Shown piece after piece: positions 15,605 to 22,650 of a stretch of DNA of 37,544 bases. The translations under genes and the position numbers were made by a program. A model generated the notes under the pieces. The model was not told the DNA's origin, made no database searches, and was given only the letters and a program-made list of their open reading frames with translations. The stretch spans positions 1 through 37,544 of the forward strand of contig NZ_JANCLU010000031.1 in the NCBI RefSeq assembly GCF_024294805.1. Direction: 5' to 3'. Numbering within the stretch: position 1 is the stretch's first letter; each line of letters begins with the position of its first letter. The stretch is from Alsobacter ponti (GTDB lineage Bacteria; Pseudomonadota; Alphaproteobacteria; Rhizobiales; Beijerinckiaceae).

Positions 15605-16588
15605 GTGGCAGTCATATTTGAAACTGTTGCAGTTGAGCAGAAGGCCGATTCAACCGGCGTATTGCGCCCCCCGGCGAGCGACACCGGGCGGCAACTTGGC
15701 AACAATTCGCGCGGCGGAATCGCGGGGCGGAAGGCGGGCCGGCTCGCCGGCCTGGCGCTCGTCGCCCTGATCGCGCAGGCCTCGGCCGCGTGGGCGCAAG
15801 TTGCGGTTGTGGCGCCGGTTGCGCCGCTTTCAATCATCGCCGGCGCGACGTTGATTCCGGAAGCAGCGCCCGCCACGGGCGAGATCGCGTCCACCGACGA
15901 GCCGGGGACGGCGCTTCCGGCCCGCGCCGACGCCATCGTCACCGCCTCGGTCGTCAATCCCGGCCCGGCGCGGACCCTGGGCGACGCGGTTCCTCGCGAC
16001 ATTCTCGGCACGGTCGGCGTCCCGGTCGCGAGCCTGGCCGTGTCGCCGCGCTGGAAGACGATCGAGGCCGCCGGGCTGGAGACTTTCTTCACGCGCGACT
16101 GCGCCACGGCCGCGCCCGGCTGCGCGACGGCGCTGCGCCGGGCCTTCGACGCCGTCGCCGCGCCGGCCCAGCCGGACCTCGGTCTGCTGCAGCGCGTCAA
16201 TCGCGCCGCGAACCGGGCGATCCGCTACCAGAGCGACCGCGCGCTGCGCGGCGTCGACGACTACTGGGCGACGCCGGAGGAGACCGCTTTGGCGGGGGCG
16301 GGCGACTGCGAGGACTACGCCATCGCCAAGATGGGCATGCTGAAGGCGCTCGGCGTGCCGCCCACGGACATGCGCCTGCTGGTGGTCAAGGATCTGGTGC
16401 GCGGCATCGGCCACGCTCTGCTGGCCGTCAGCCTCTCCGGCGGCGTCTACATCCTCGACAACAACCGGGACGACGTGCGCGAGCAGGCCTCCGTGGAGGG
16501 CTTCCAGCCGTTCTATTCGGTCGGCGTCAGCGGCGTCTGGATCCACGGCGTCCGCCGCGCCCCCTCCGTGCTCGTCGCCAAGAACTGA
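15605..16588 (+). CDS. lapG: LapG-family periplasmic transglutaminase-like cysteine protease
   Basis: 327 residues from GTG 15605. An unusually long n-region precedes the hydrophobic signal core (about 46-64, ending ASAAWAQ), so a downstream start cannot be excluded, though I see no better one. The C-terminal domain (about 140-320) is of the BTLCP/DUF920 family. Catalytic residues are C235 in GAGDCEDYAIAK, H270 in GIGHALLAV and D285 in YILDNN; the acidic residues flanking the Cys match the Ca2+ site of LapG enzymes. In Pseudomonas LapG cleaves the N-terminus of LapA and releases the adhesin; LapD, its c-di-GMP-controlled inhibitor, is not in this window. It is divergent from an adhesin with a PAAG site, its likely substrate. 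Confidence 0.88.
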   Translation: MAVIFETVAVEQKADSTGVLRPPASDTGRQLGNNSRGGIAGRKAGRLAGLALVALIAQASAAWAQVAVVAPVAPLSIIAGATLIPEAAPATGEIASTDEPGTALPARADAIVTASVVNPGPARTLGDAVPRDILGTVGVPVASLAVSPRWKTIEAAGLETFFTRDCATAAPGCATALRRAFDAVAAPAQPDLGLLQRVNRAANRAIRYQSDRALRGVDDYWATPEETALAGAGDCEDYAIAKMGMLKALGVPPTDMRLLVVKDLVRGIGHALLAVSLSGGVYILDNNRDDVREQASVEGFQPFYSVGVSGVWIHGVRRAPSVLVAKN

Positions 16589-16594
16589 TCGACG

Positions 16595-16615
16595 GGCGGC
16601 CCCGCGAGGGCCGCC
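16595..16615 (+). terminator. Possible terminator hairpin after the lapG-type gene
   Basis: A perfect 8-bp stem GGCGGCCC/GGGCCGCC with a 5-base loop, 7 bp after the stop. No T-run follows (GCTTCG), so termination is uncertain. Confidence 0.4.
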
Positions 16616-16731
16616 GCTTCGCCGGTGCGTCGTCGTCCGCGGCTTGAAGGCGCGGGGCCCCCTCACTACTCTTCCCCGGATCGGTCGTGCGGGCGTCAAC
16701 GCCGCCGCGAGGCCGCCCGCAGGGAGGACAC

Positions 16732-17571
16732 ATGGCGAACGGCTCCGCCTGGACGCGGCGCGGCGTGCTCGCCGCCGCTTCGTGGAGCGCGGCGGCGCTC
16801 GTGTCCCGGCGCGCCGGCGCGCAGGTGACCGACCTTCGCGGCTTCGATCCGCTGTGGCGCGACGCCGAGGACGCCATCCGCGCCTTCTTCGGCGACGTGA
16901 CCTACGACCGCGACGGCCTGACGCTGGACCTGCCCCAGCACGCCGAGACGGGCGGCTCGGTGCCGATGACGGTGCGCGTCGCCGCCGCCATGACGGAGGC
17001 GGAGTACCCGCGCGTCGTTCACGTCCTCGCCCACGGCAACCCGACTCCGCACGTGCTCTCGGCCTGGTTCACGCCCCGAAGCGGGCGTGCCGAGTTCTCG
17101 ACGCGCATCCGGCTCGAGCGGTCGCAGCGCGTCACCGCCATCGCCGAAATGAGCGACGGCCGGCATCGCCGCGTCGACAGGGAGCTGTCCGTGAGCTTCG
17201 GCGCGTGCGCGCAGATCGGCTCCGGCGGCAATGACGAGGTCGCCGCGTTCCGCCCGCAGACGCGGGTGAGCGTGCCGCCGCGCGCGCAGCGCGGGGAGAT
17301 CATCCCCATCCGGGCGCTGATCTCGCATCCGATGGAGACCGGGCTGCGCCTCGACGCCACCGAGGAGTGGGTGCGCCAGCGCATCATCTCGCGCTTCGCC
17401 TGTACTTTCGAAGGCGAGGAGGTGTTCCGCGTCCGTCTCCACCCCGCCGTCTCGACAAACCCGTATTTCCTCTTCTACGCCCGCGCGCAGCGCAGCGGCG
17501 TCTTCGGCTTCGACTGGTACGACACCACGGACGAGACCTACCTCGCCAGCGCCCCCATCGCGGTGGATTGA
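16732..17571 (+). CDS. SoxY-SoxZ fusion sulfur carrier, copy 1 (Tat-exported)
   Basis: 279 residues. A Tat signal (TRRGVLAA, 8-15) ends near RRAGAQ. The SoxY-like Ig domain spans about 40-160 and ends in [12 protein letters not shown], with C159 where SoxY has its C-terminal GGCGG arm. A 15-residue linker leads to a SoxZ domain (about 178-279) with [12 protein letters not shown] and STNPYF. In the Sox pathway SoxY carries sulfur intermediates on its arm cysteine; here that cysteine is internal because SoxZ is fused behind it. Similar SoxYZ-like fusion carriers are known near quinoprotein dehydrogenases. The start at ATG 16732 follows AGGGAGGA. A molybdenum hydroxylase pair follows 142 bp downstream. 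The second copy is at 21756-22568. Confidence 0.9.
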   Translation: MANGSAWTRRGVLAAASWSAAALVSRRAGAQVTDLRGFDPLWRDAEDAIRAFFGDVTYDRDGLTLDLPQHAETGGSVPMTVRVAAAMTEAEYPRVVHVLAHGNPTPHVLSAWFTPRSGRAEFSTRIRLERSQRVTAIAEMSDGRHRRVDRELSVSFGACAQIGSGGNDEVAAFRPQTRVSVPPRAQRGEIIPIRALISHPMETGLRLDATEEWVRQRIISRFACTFEGEEVFRVRLHPAVSTNPYFLFYARAQRSGVFGFDWYDTTDETYLASAPIAVD

Positions 17572-17584
17572 TCCCCCCGGGGCG

Positions 17585-17624
17585 GCGCGCCTCACAAAGC
17601 CGCTTGGCAGCGGCGCTGGCGCGC
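17585..17624 (+). repeat. Nested hairpin between SoxYZ copy 1 and the [2Fe-2S] subunit gene
   Basis: An outer 7-bp stem GCGCGCC (17585-17591) / GGCGCGC (17618-17624) encloses GCCGCT/AGCGGC (17599-17604, 17609-17614; loop TGGC). No T-run follows, so it may stabilise or pause the transcript and set unequal expression of the carrier and the enzyme, rather than end it. Confidence 0.4.
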
Positions 17625-17713
17625 GTATCCTCTCCGTCGGGGAGCTCGCGCTTCCCGTTCCGAAGCCTTGCCCCATGGAGGATGCAGGCCGGGGCCATCA
17701 GGGAGGAACCCGC

Positions 17714-18172
17714 ATGAAGCTGTCACTGACGGTGAACGGTGCGACGCACGAGGTGGATGTCGAGCCCGAAACCCCGCTCCTTTGGGTGCTGCGCGACACG
17801 ATCGGCCTCACCGGCACCAAATATGGCTGCGGCATCGCCCAGTGCGGGGCTTGCACGGTGCATATCGACGGCCAGCCTGCCAAGGCGTGCAACGTCAACG
17901 CGGCCGCCGCCGTCGGCCGCAAGATCACGACCATCGAAGGCCTGTCGCCGGACAGCAGCCATCCCGTCCAGAAGGCGTGGATCGACCTCACCGTACCCCA
18001 GTGCGGCTATTGCCAGTCGGGCCAGATCATGGCCGCGGCGGCGCTGCTGGCCCGCACGCCCAGCCCCACCGACAGCCAGATCGACGAGGCCATGGCCGGC
18101 AATCTGTGCCGGTGCGGCACGTATATTCAGATCCGCGAGGCGATCCACGCCGCCGCGAAGATGGGCGCGTGA
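17714..18172 (+). CDS. [2Fe-2S] subunit of molybdenum hydroxylase, copy 1 (IorA-like)
   Basis: 152 residues, full length for the small subunit of xanthine dehydrogenase-family enzymes. A plant-type ferredoxin domain carries C39, C44, C47 and C59 ([12 protein letters not shown]), and a C-terminal helical domain carries C97, C100, C132 and C134 (CGYC, LCRCGTY). It passes electrons from the molybdenum site to a cytochrome. No signal peptide: it is presumably folded with its partner and exported with it by Tat. The start at ATG 17714 has GGGAGGA upstream; 13 bp separate it from the large-subunit gene. The substrate cannot be read from the sequence. Confidence 0.93.
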   Translation: MKLSLTVNGATHEVDVEPETPLLWVLRDTIGLTGTKYGCGIAQCGACTVHIDGQPAKACNVNAAAAVGRKITTIEGLSPDSSHPVQKAWIDLTVPQCGYCQSGQIMAAAALLARTPSPTDSQIDEAMAGNLCRCGTYIQIREAIHAAAKMGA

Positions 18173-18185
18173 GGGAGGGACGGAC

Positions 18186-20357
18186 ATGACAACGACTCTT
18201 TCGCGCCGGTTCTTCCTGACCACGGCGGTGGTGGCCGGCGGCGGCCTTCTGCTCGGCTTCAACATTCCCACCGAGGCCGAGGCCGCCCTGGCGCCCGTGC
18301 AGGGCGAGGGCTGGAAGCCGCCCGTCGGCGGCGTCGAGATCAACGCGTGGCTCACCATCGACCCGCAGGGCGTGGTGACGATCCGCATTCCCCACACCGA
18401 GATGGGGCAGGGCGGCATGACCTCCGTCGCCCAGCTCGTGGCGGAAGAGCTGAACGTGCCGTGGCGCAACGTGCGCGCGGTGTTCGCCGACGCCAACCGC
18501 AACGTCACGCGCGGCAACGAATACCAGGACATGTCGACCGGCGGCTCGAACCTGGTGCGCAACCGCCATCCGCACATCATGCAGGCCGGCGCGTCGGCCC
18601 GCGAGAGGCTGCGCGAGGCGGCCGCCAAGCGCTGGGGCGTCAGCCGCGCGGACGTGAAGGCCGAGCAGGGCATGCTTTCGGCCGGCGGGAAGAGCGGTTC
18701 GTATGGCGAGTTCGCCAGCGACGCGGCGGCGATCAAGCTCGCCGAGGAGCCGAAGATCAAGAAGTACGGGGACTGGTGGCTGCTGGGCAAGGACGTGCCG
18801 CGCATGGACGTGGCCGTGAAGGTCAACGGCAGCGCCGTGTACCCGATCGACGTGCGCGTGCCCGGCATGGCCTACGCCGCCGTGCGCGCCTGCCCGGTTC
18901 CGGGCGGCAAGGTGAAGAGCTTCGACGCCGCCGCGATCAAGGACCGCCCGGGCGTCATCGCCGTCATCGAGCTGAAGCAGACCAAGGACAAGCTCGCCAA
19001 CACCGACATGCGCAGCGCGGTGGCGGTGGTCGCCGACAGCTTCTACCGCGCCAAGGTGGCGCTCGACCTGCTGCCGATCGAATGGGACTTCGGGCCCGGC
19101 GCGCAGAACAGCTACGCCAAGATGGACTCGGCCGCCCGCGCCCTGATGGGGCAGGAAGGCAAGCACGCCGAGGAGGTCCGCGGCGATCCGCGGCCGATCC
19201 TGGCGGCCGGCGGCAAGACCGTGACGGGCGACTACTCGCGGCCTTACGAGACGCACGTGCCGATGAGCCCGCCCGCGGCGGTCGCCGACGTCAAGCCCGA
19301 CCGCATCGACGTGTGGAGCTTCACCCAGAACGTGCAGGCGACGCTGCTGCTGGCGGCCGAGCAGGCCGGCCGCAACCCCAAGGACGTGTTCGTCCACGGC
19401 ACGTTCCAGGGCGGCGCGTTCGGCAACGGCAACGCCGTCGACATCACAAGGCAGGCGGTCGAGCTGTCGAAGCAGGTCGGCCGGCCGGTCAAGGTGATCT
19501 GGTCGCGCGAGGAGGACACGGCGCAGGCCCGCTCGCGGCCGCCCATCTGGGCGCGCTTCGAGGCCGTGCTGGGCGACGACGGCCTGCCCAAGGCGATGAT
19601 CAGCCGCGCCGTGGCCGAGAGCATGCAGCCCGCCTACGCCGACCGCGGCCTGGCCAACATGCCCTACACCATCCCGCATTACCGCTACGAGCGGCACGTG
19701 GTGCCGACCAACATCCCGGTCGGCCCCAACCGCGCGCCCGGCAACAACAATAACGGTTTCACCATCGAGCAATTCGCCGACGAGCTTGCGCTGGCCGGCG
19801 GGTGGGATCCGCTCGAATGGCGGCTGAAGATGACGGAGGGCAACGAGCGCTGGCAGCGCGTACTGCTCAAGCTCAAGGAGGTCTCCGGCTTCACCACCAA
19901 GCTGCCCAAGGGCACGGGCATGGGTATCGCGGTGATCGAGTCGCACGGGGCGACGGTCGGCGCGTGCGCCACGGTGGAGGTGTCGCGGCGCGGCGCGCTG
20001 TCGATCGAGAAGATCCTGATCGTCTCCAACACGGGCTACGTCATCAACCCGCGCGCCGCGACCGAGCAGGTGAAGGGCTGCGTGGCGTGGGAGCTCAGCC
20101 ACGCGCTCTATGGCGGCCTCGACGTCCGCGACGGACGGGTCCAGAACACCAATTTCGACAGCTACAAGATCATGCGCATGCCCGACATGCCGACTGTCGA
20201 GAGCGTGTTCGCGATGTCGCAGGACAATTGGTGGGGCGGTTTCGGCGAGACGGCGGGTCCGCCGACGCCGCCGGCGGTGGCCAACGCCATCTTCTTCGCC
20301 ACCGGCAAGCGCATCCGCTCGACGCCCATTCTCAAGCACGACCTGAAATGGGCGTGA
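18186..20357 (+). CDS. Molybdopterin-binding large subunit of molybdenum hydroxylase, copy 1 (IorB-like)
   Basis: 723 residues with a Tat signal (SRRFFLTTAVVAGGG, 6-20). Molybdenum hydroxylase hallmarks: TEMGQGGMTSVAQ and AEEL in the first domain, QGGAFGNGNAVD in the cofactor-binding part, and the catalytic Glu in GGFGETAGPPTPPAVANAI near the C-terminus. It forms a heterodimer with the [2Fe-2S] subunit, as in isoquinoline 1-oxidoreductase and membrane aldehyde dehydrogenases; the trihaem cytochrome at 28968 is a plausible acceptor. The true substrate is unknown. Its position beside a SoxYZ carrier is the reason to suspect a sulfur-linked or carrier-bound substrate. It ends at a bidirectional double terminator. 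Confidence 0.93.
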   Translation: MTTTLSRRFFLTTAVVAGGGLLLGFNIPTEAEAALAPVQGEGWKPPVGGVEINAWLTIDPQGVVTIRIPHTEMGQGGMTSVAQLVAEELNVPWRNVRAVFADANRNVTRGNEYQDMSTGGSNLVRNRHPHIMQAGASARERLREAAAKRWGVSRADVKAEQGMLSAGGKSGSYGEFASDAAAIKLAEEPKIKKYGDWWLLGKDVPRMDVAVKVNGSAVYPIDVRVPGMAYAAVRACPVPGGKVKSFDAAAIKDRPGVIAVIELKQTKDKLANTDMRSAVAVVADSFYRAKVALDLLPIEWDFGPGAQNSYAKMDSAARALMGQEGKHAEEVRGDPRPILAAGGKTVTGDYSRPYETHVPMSPPAAVADVKPDRIDVWSFTQNVQATLLLAAEQAGRNPKDVFVHGTFQGGAFGNGNAVDITRQAVELSKQVGRPVKVIWSREEDTAQARSRPPIWARFEAVLGDDGLPKAMISRAVAESMQPAYADRGLANMPYTIPHYRYERHVVPTNIPVGPNRAPGNNNNGFTIEQFADELALAGGWDPLEWRLKMTEGNERWQRVLLKLKEVSGFTTKLPKGTGMGIAVIESHGATVGACATVEVSRRGALSIEKILIVSNTGYVINPRAATEQVKGCVAWELSHALYGGLDVRDGRVQNTNFDSYKIMRMPDMPTVESVFAMSQDNWWGGFGETAGPPTPPAVANAIFFATGKRIRSTPILKHDLKWA

Positions 20358-20384
20358 CGGATCGGGACGGAGCCAAGACATGAG

Positions 20385-20481
20385 AAAGGGGCGGGGACCC
20401 ACGGGTCTCCGCCCCTTTTCCGTCGGCCGGGGGCCGGGGCCATGAGAAAGGGGCGGGACCCAAGGTCTCCGCCCCCCTTTT
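20385..20481. terminator. Tandemly duplicated bidirectional terminator
   Basis: Two hairpins (20385-20419 and 20447-20481) are near-identical copies 62 bp apart. Each has the stem AAAGGGGCGG...CCGCCCCTTTT. A-runs on the left and T-runs on the right allow termination from both strands. They sit between the convergent large-subunit gene (stop 20357) and the small secreted protein gene (stop 20573). The flank TGAGAAAGGGGCGGG and the trailing TCCGTCG are also copied, so a segment of about 60 bp was duplicated. Confidence 0.8.
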
Positions 20482-20572
20482 CCGTCGACCGGGGCCGGCG
20501 GCGAAGCGCCTGCCGGCGAGGCGTCGGCCGACGACGCCTTGGCTTACGACGCCTTGGCGAAGGACATCCGGC

Positions 20573-20797
20573 TTAAGACGTCTTGGCCGGGCCTTCCTCG
20601 AAGCAGTTGTTGGGGTCTTCCATGATGAGGTCGGCGGGCTGGGCGGCGGCCGGCGTCTGGGCGGGAGCCGCCTCCTGCGGCTTTGCGGGAGCGGCCGTCT
20701 CCTGCGCGGGGCGGGTCGTGGCGGTGTCCTGCGCCAGCGCGTGGCCCGCGGACAGCGCCAGCACGGCGGCGAAGGCGGCAAGCTGTGGGATGCGCAT
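20573..20797 (-). CDS. Small secreted protein, 74 residues, function unknown
   Basis: A Sec signal peptide (1-23, ending HALAQ) is followed by an Ala/Pro/Gln-rich stretch and an acidic C-terminus DLIMEDPNNCFEEGPAKTS with one cysteine (C65). The start at ATG 20797 has AAGGAG six bases upstream. It is the last gene of the operon SoxYZ2-rhodanese-small protein, 29 bp after the rhodanese stop. The single exposed Cys next to a rhodanese and a thiol carrier makes a small sulfur-acceptor role conceivable, but nothing proves it. Confidence 0.72.
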   Translation of the reverse strand: MRIPQLAAFAAVLALSAGHALAQDTATTRPAQETAAPAKPQEAAPAQTPAAAQPADLIMEDPNNCFEEGPAKTS

Positions 20798-20826
20798 GTC
20801 TGTCTCCTTCGTTGGGGGCCGCGCGC

Positions 20827-21738
20827 TCAGCGCAGCTTCGTTTCGACCGGCAGGCCGAGCCGCGTCCACGCGTTCATCGAGCCGGCATAGAGCTTCACGG
20901 ACGGATAGCCAAGCAGTTCGCTCAGTACGAACCACGACACGGAGGACAATTGCCCGGTGTTGCAATAGGCGGTGACCGGCCGCCCGGCCGAAAGCCCGAC
21001 GGCCGTGGCGGCCTTCGCCAGCTCCTCCTTCGGACGGAAGGTGCCGTCGGGCCGGAAGTTGGCGTCGTAGGCGAAGAGCGTCGCGCCGGGGATGTGGCCG
21101 GCCTTGGTCACGATCTCGCGCCGGTCGAGGCCGACGAAGAAGCTGAACGGCCGGCCGTCGACCACGTCGCCCGAGCGCGCATCGAGCGTGTGTTCCACGT
21201 CCTGCGTGCCGGCGAGGAGTTCCGGCCGCGTGCGCTTGACCTCGAAGTCGCCGGGGGCCGGCGCGGCGGGCTCGCTCTCCGCCATGCGCCGCTCGGCGAG
21301 CCACCTGGCGGTGCCGCCGTCGAGCAGGGCGACGTCGTCGTGGCCGTAATATTTCAGCTCCCAGTAGGCGTAGGTCGCCTGGCTCGTGTCCTCCGGCGTG
21401 CGCGCGCGCGTGGTCAGCACGACGCTCTGGCCGTTGCGCAGCCCGGCGGCGCGCATGGCGGCGGCGAAAGCCTCCGGCGGGGCGGGCATGCTGGCGAGCG
21501 TCACGCCGCGTTCGCTCCCCTGCCCGCGCAGCTTCGCCATGTCGACCCGCGACGCGCCGGCCACGGTCGGGCCGGGCGGGGCGTTGGCGGGGCCGCCCTG
21601 CAGCTCGATGACGAGCACCTCGCCCCGGTGCGCCTCCAGCCATTCGGTGGAGACGAGCGGGCCCGGCAGCGGCGACGCGCCGGCGGCGGCGCCCGTCAGA
21701 AGCAGCGCGGCGAGCGCGCCGAAGATCCTCCCTCGCAT
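20827..21738 (-). CDS. Periplasmic rhodanese-type sulfurtransferase (two domains)
   Basis: 303 residues with a Sec signal (about 1-21). The N-terminal rhodanese domain (about 28-150) has no cysteine at its active loop (VVLTTRART). The C-terminal domain (about 180-300) has the active-site C259 in AYCNTGQLSS and the GHIPGAT motif. Rhodaneses move sulfane sulfur from thiosulfate or persulfides to thiol acceptors. The start at ATG 21738 has GGGGAGG upstream. It lies 17 bp after the SoxYZ fusion gene, so the SoxYZ arm Cys is a likely donor or acceptor (inference). Confidence 0.9.
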   Translation of the reverse strand: MRGRIFGALAALLLTGAAAGASPLPGPLVSTEWLEAHRGEVLVIELQGGPANAPPGPTVAGASRVDMAKLRGQGSERGVTLASMPAPPEAFAAAMRAAGLRNGQSVVLTTRARTPEDTSQATYAYWELKYYGHDDVALLDGGTARWLAERRMAESEPAAPAPGDFEVKRTRPELLAGTQDVEHTLDARSGDVVDGRPFSFFVGLDRREIVTKAGHIPGATLFAYDANFRPDGTFRPKEELAKAATAVGLSAGRPVTAYCNTGQLSSVSWFVLSELLGYPSVKLYAGSMNAWTRLGLPVETKLR

Positions 21739-21755
21739 GCCTGCCTCCCCTGCGC

Positions 21756-22568
21756 TCAGCTCACCTCGATCGGCGCGCTGGCGGTGAAGACCGTGCCGTC
21801 GGTGTCGAGCCAGCTGAACTCGTAGACGCCGCTCGCCTCGGCGGTGGTGAAGAACGAGAAATAGGGATTGGTGGAGATCGCCGGGTAGGGCTTGGCGCGG
21901 AACACGTCGCGGCCCTGGAACCGGCACGCGAACTGCTCGACGATGCGCCGGGGCACCCAGGTGTTGAAGGCGTTGAGCCGCAAGCCGGTCTCCATCGGGT
22001 GGGAGATCAGCGCGCGGATGGAGATCACCTCGCCGCGTTTGGCCGTCTTCGGCACGCTGACGCGCGGCACCGGCTTGAACTCGCGGACCTCCTGGTCGGT
22101 GCCCGTGCCCACCTCGGCGCAGGCCCCGAAATTGACCGTCACCTCGCGCTCGGCCCGCCAGAAATGCCCGTCCGGCATCACCGCAACGGCGATCACCGAT
22201 TGCGCGCTCTCCAGGCGGATGCGGGTCGACACTTCGGGCCGGCCGCAATCGCGCTCGAACCACACCGAGAGGATGTTGGGGCGCGGATTGCCGTCGGCGA
22301 CGACGTGCAGCTCGCGCGGGATGTCGTTCGGGCCCTTGGCGTCGAGGACGCCGACGGTCATCGGCACGGCGGTGCCGGTATCGGAATGCTCGGGCAGGTC
22401 GAGCGTCAGCCGCCCGGGCGTGATGGTCGCCTCGCCGATGAACTGCCGCAGCGCGTATTCGGCGTCGCGCGGCCGGGCGAGGGCGGGGCGGGGAAGGATG
22501 AGGCCGCAGGCGAGGCCGCCGCCGGCCCAGGCAAGAAGCTCACGGCGCGAGGGACCGCCATTTCGCAA
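21756..22568 (-). CDS. SoxY-SoxZ fusion sulfur carrier, copy 2 (Tat-exported)
   Basis: 270 residues with a Tat-like signal (SRRELLAWAGGG, 7-18; end near PALA). The SoxY-like part spans about 35-155, with C150 in NFGACAEVGTG. The SoxZ part (about 168-270) has [12 protein letters not shown] and STNPYF, co-linear with copy 1. The copies share scattered identity but are clearly diverged, so the duplication is old. A TTG start at 22568 has GGAG eight bases upstream; an ATG at 22561 is in another frame. A terminator separates it from the upstream large-subunit gene, so it may be expressed partly on its own together with the rhodanese. Confidence 0.9.
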   Translation of the reverse strand: MRNGGPSRRELLAWAGGGLACGLILPRPALARPRDAEYALRQFIGEATITPGRLTLDLPEHSDTGTAVPMTVGVLDAKGPNDIPRELHVVADGNPRPNILSVWFERDCGRPEVSTRIRLESAQSVIAVAVMPDGHFWRAEREVTVNFGACAEVGTGTDQEVREFKPVPRVSVPKTAKRGEVISIRALISHPMETGLRLNAFNTWVPRRIVEQFACRFQGRDVFRAKPYPAISTNPYFSFFTTAEASGVYEFSWLDTDGTVFTASAPIEVS

Positions 22569-22601
22569 AACGCTGACTCCGTGTCTCGCCCCGCCGGAAG
22601 G

Positions 22602-22633
22602 AAAAGGGGCAGCCGGATCGCTCCGGCCGCCCC
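22602..22633 (-). terminator. Intrinsic terminator between large subunit copy 2 and SoxYZ copy 2
   Basis: An 11-bp stem (22623-22633 with 22606-22616, one G:U pair, loop of six) is followed on the minus strand by TTTTCC. It is 18 bp after the large-subunit stop. It may be partial, tuning the ratio of enzyme to carrier. Confidence 0.8.
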
Positions 22634-22650
22634 GTCGAAGGCCCGAGGGC

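Noticed and set aside
15433-15621. Short plus-strand frames before the lapG-type gene
   Set aside because: No ribosome site, no family resemblance and overlap with the lapG-type start; read as spacer.
18027-20402. Long minus-strand frame opposite the molybdenum hydroxylase copy 1
   Set aside because: Arg/Ala/His-rich shadow; the plus strand has Tat signal, cofactor motifs and ribosome sites.
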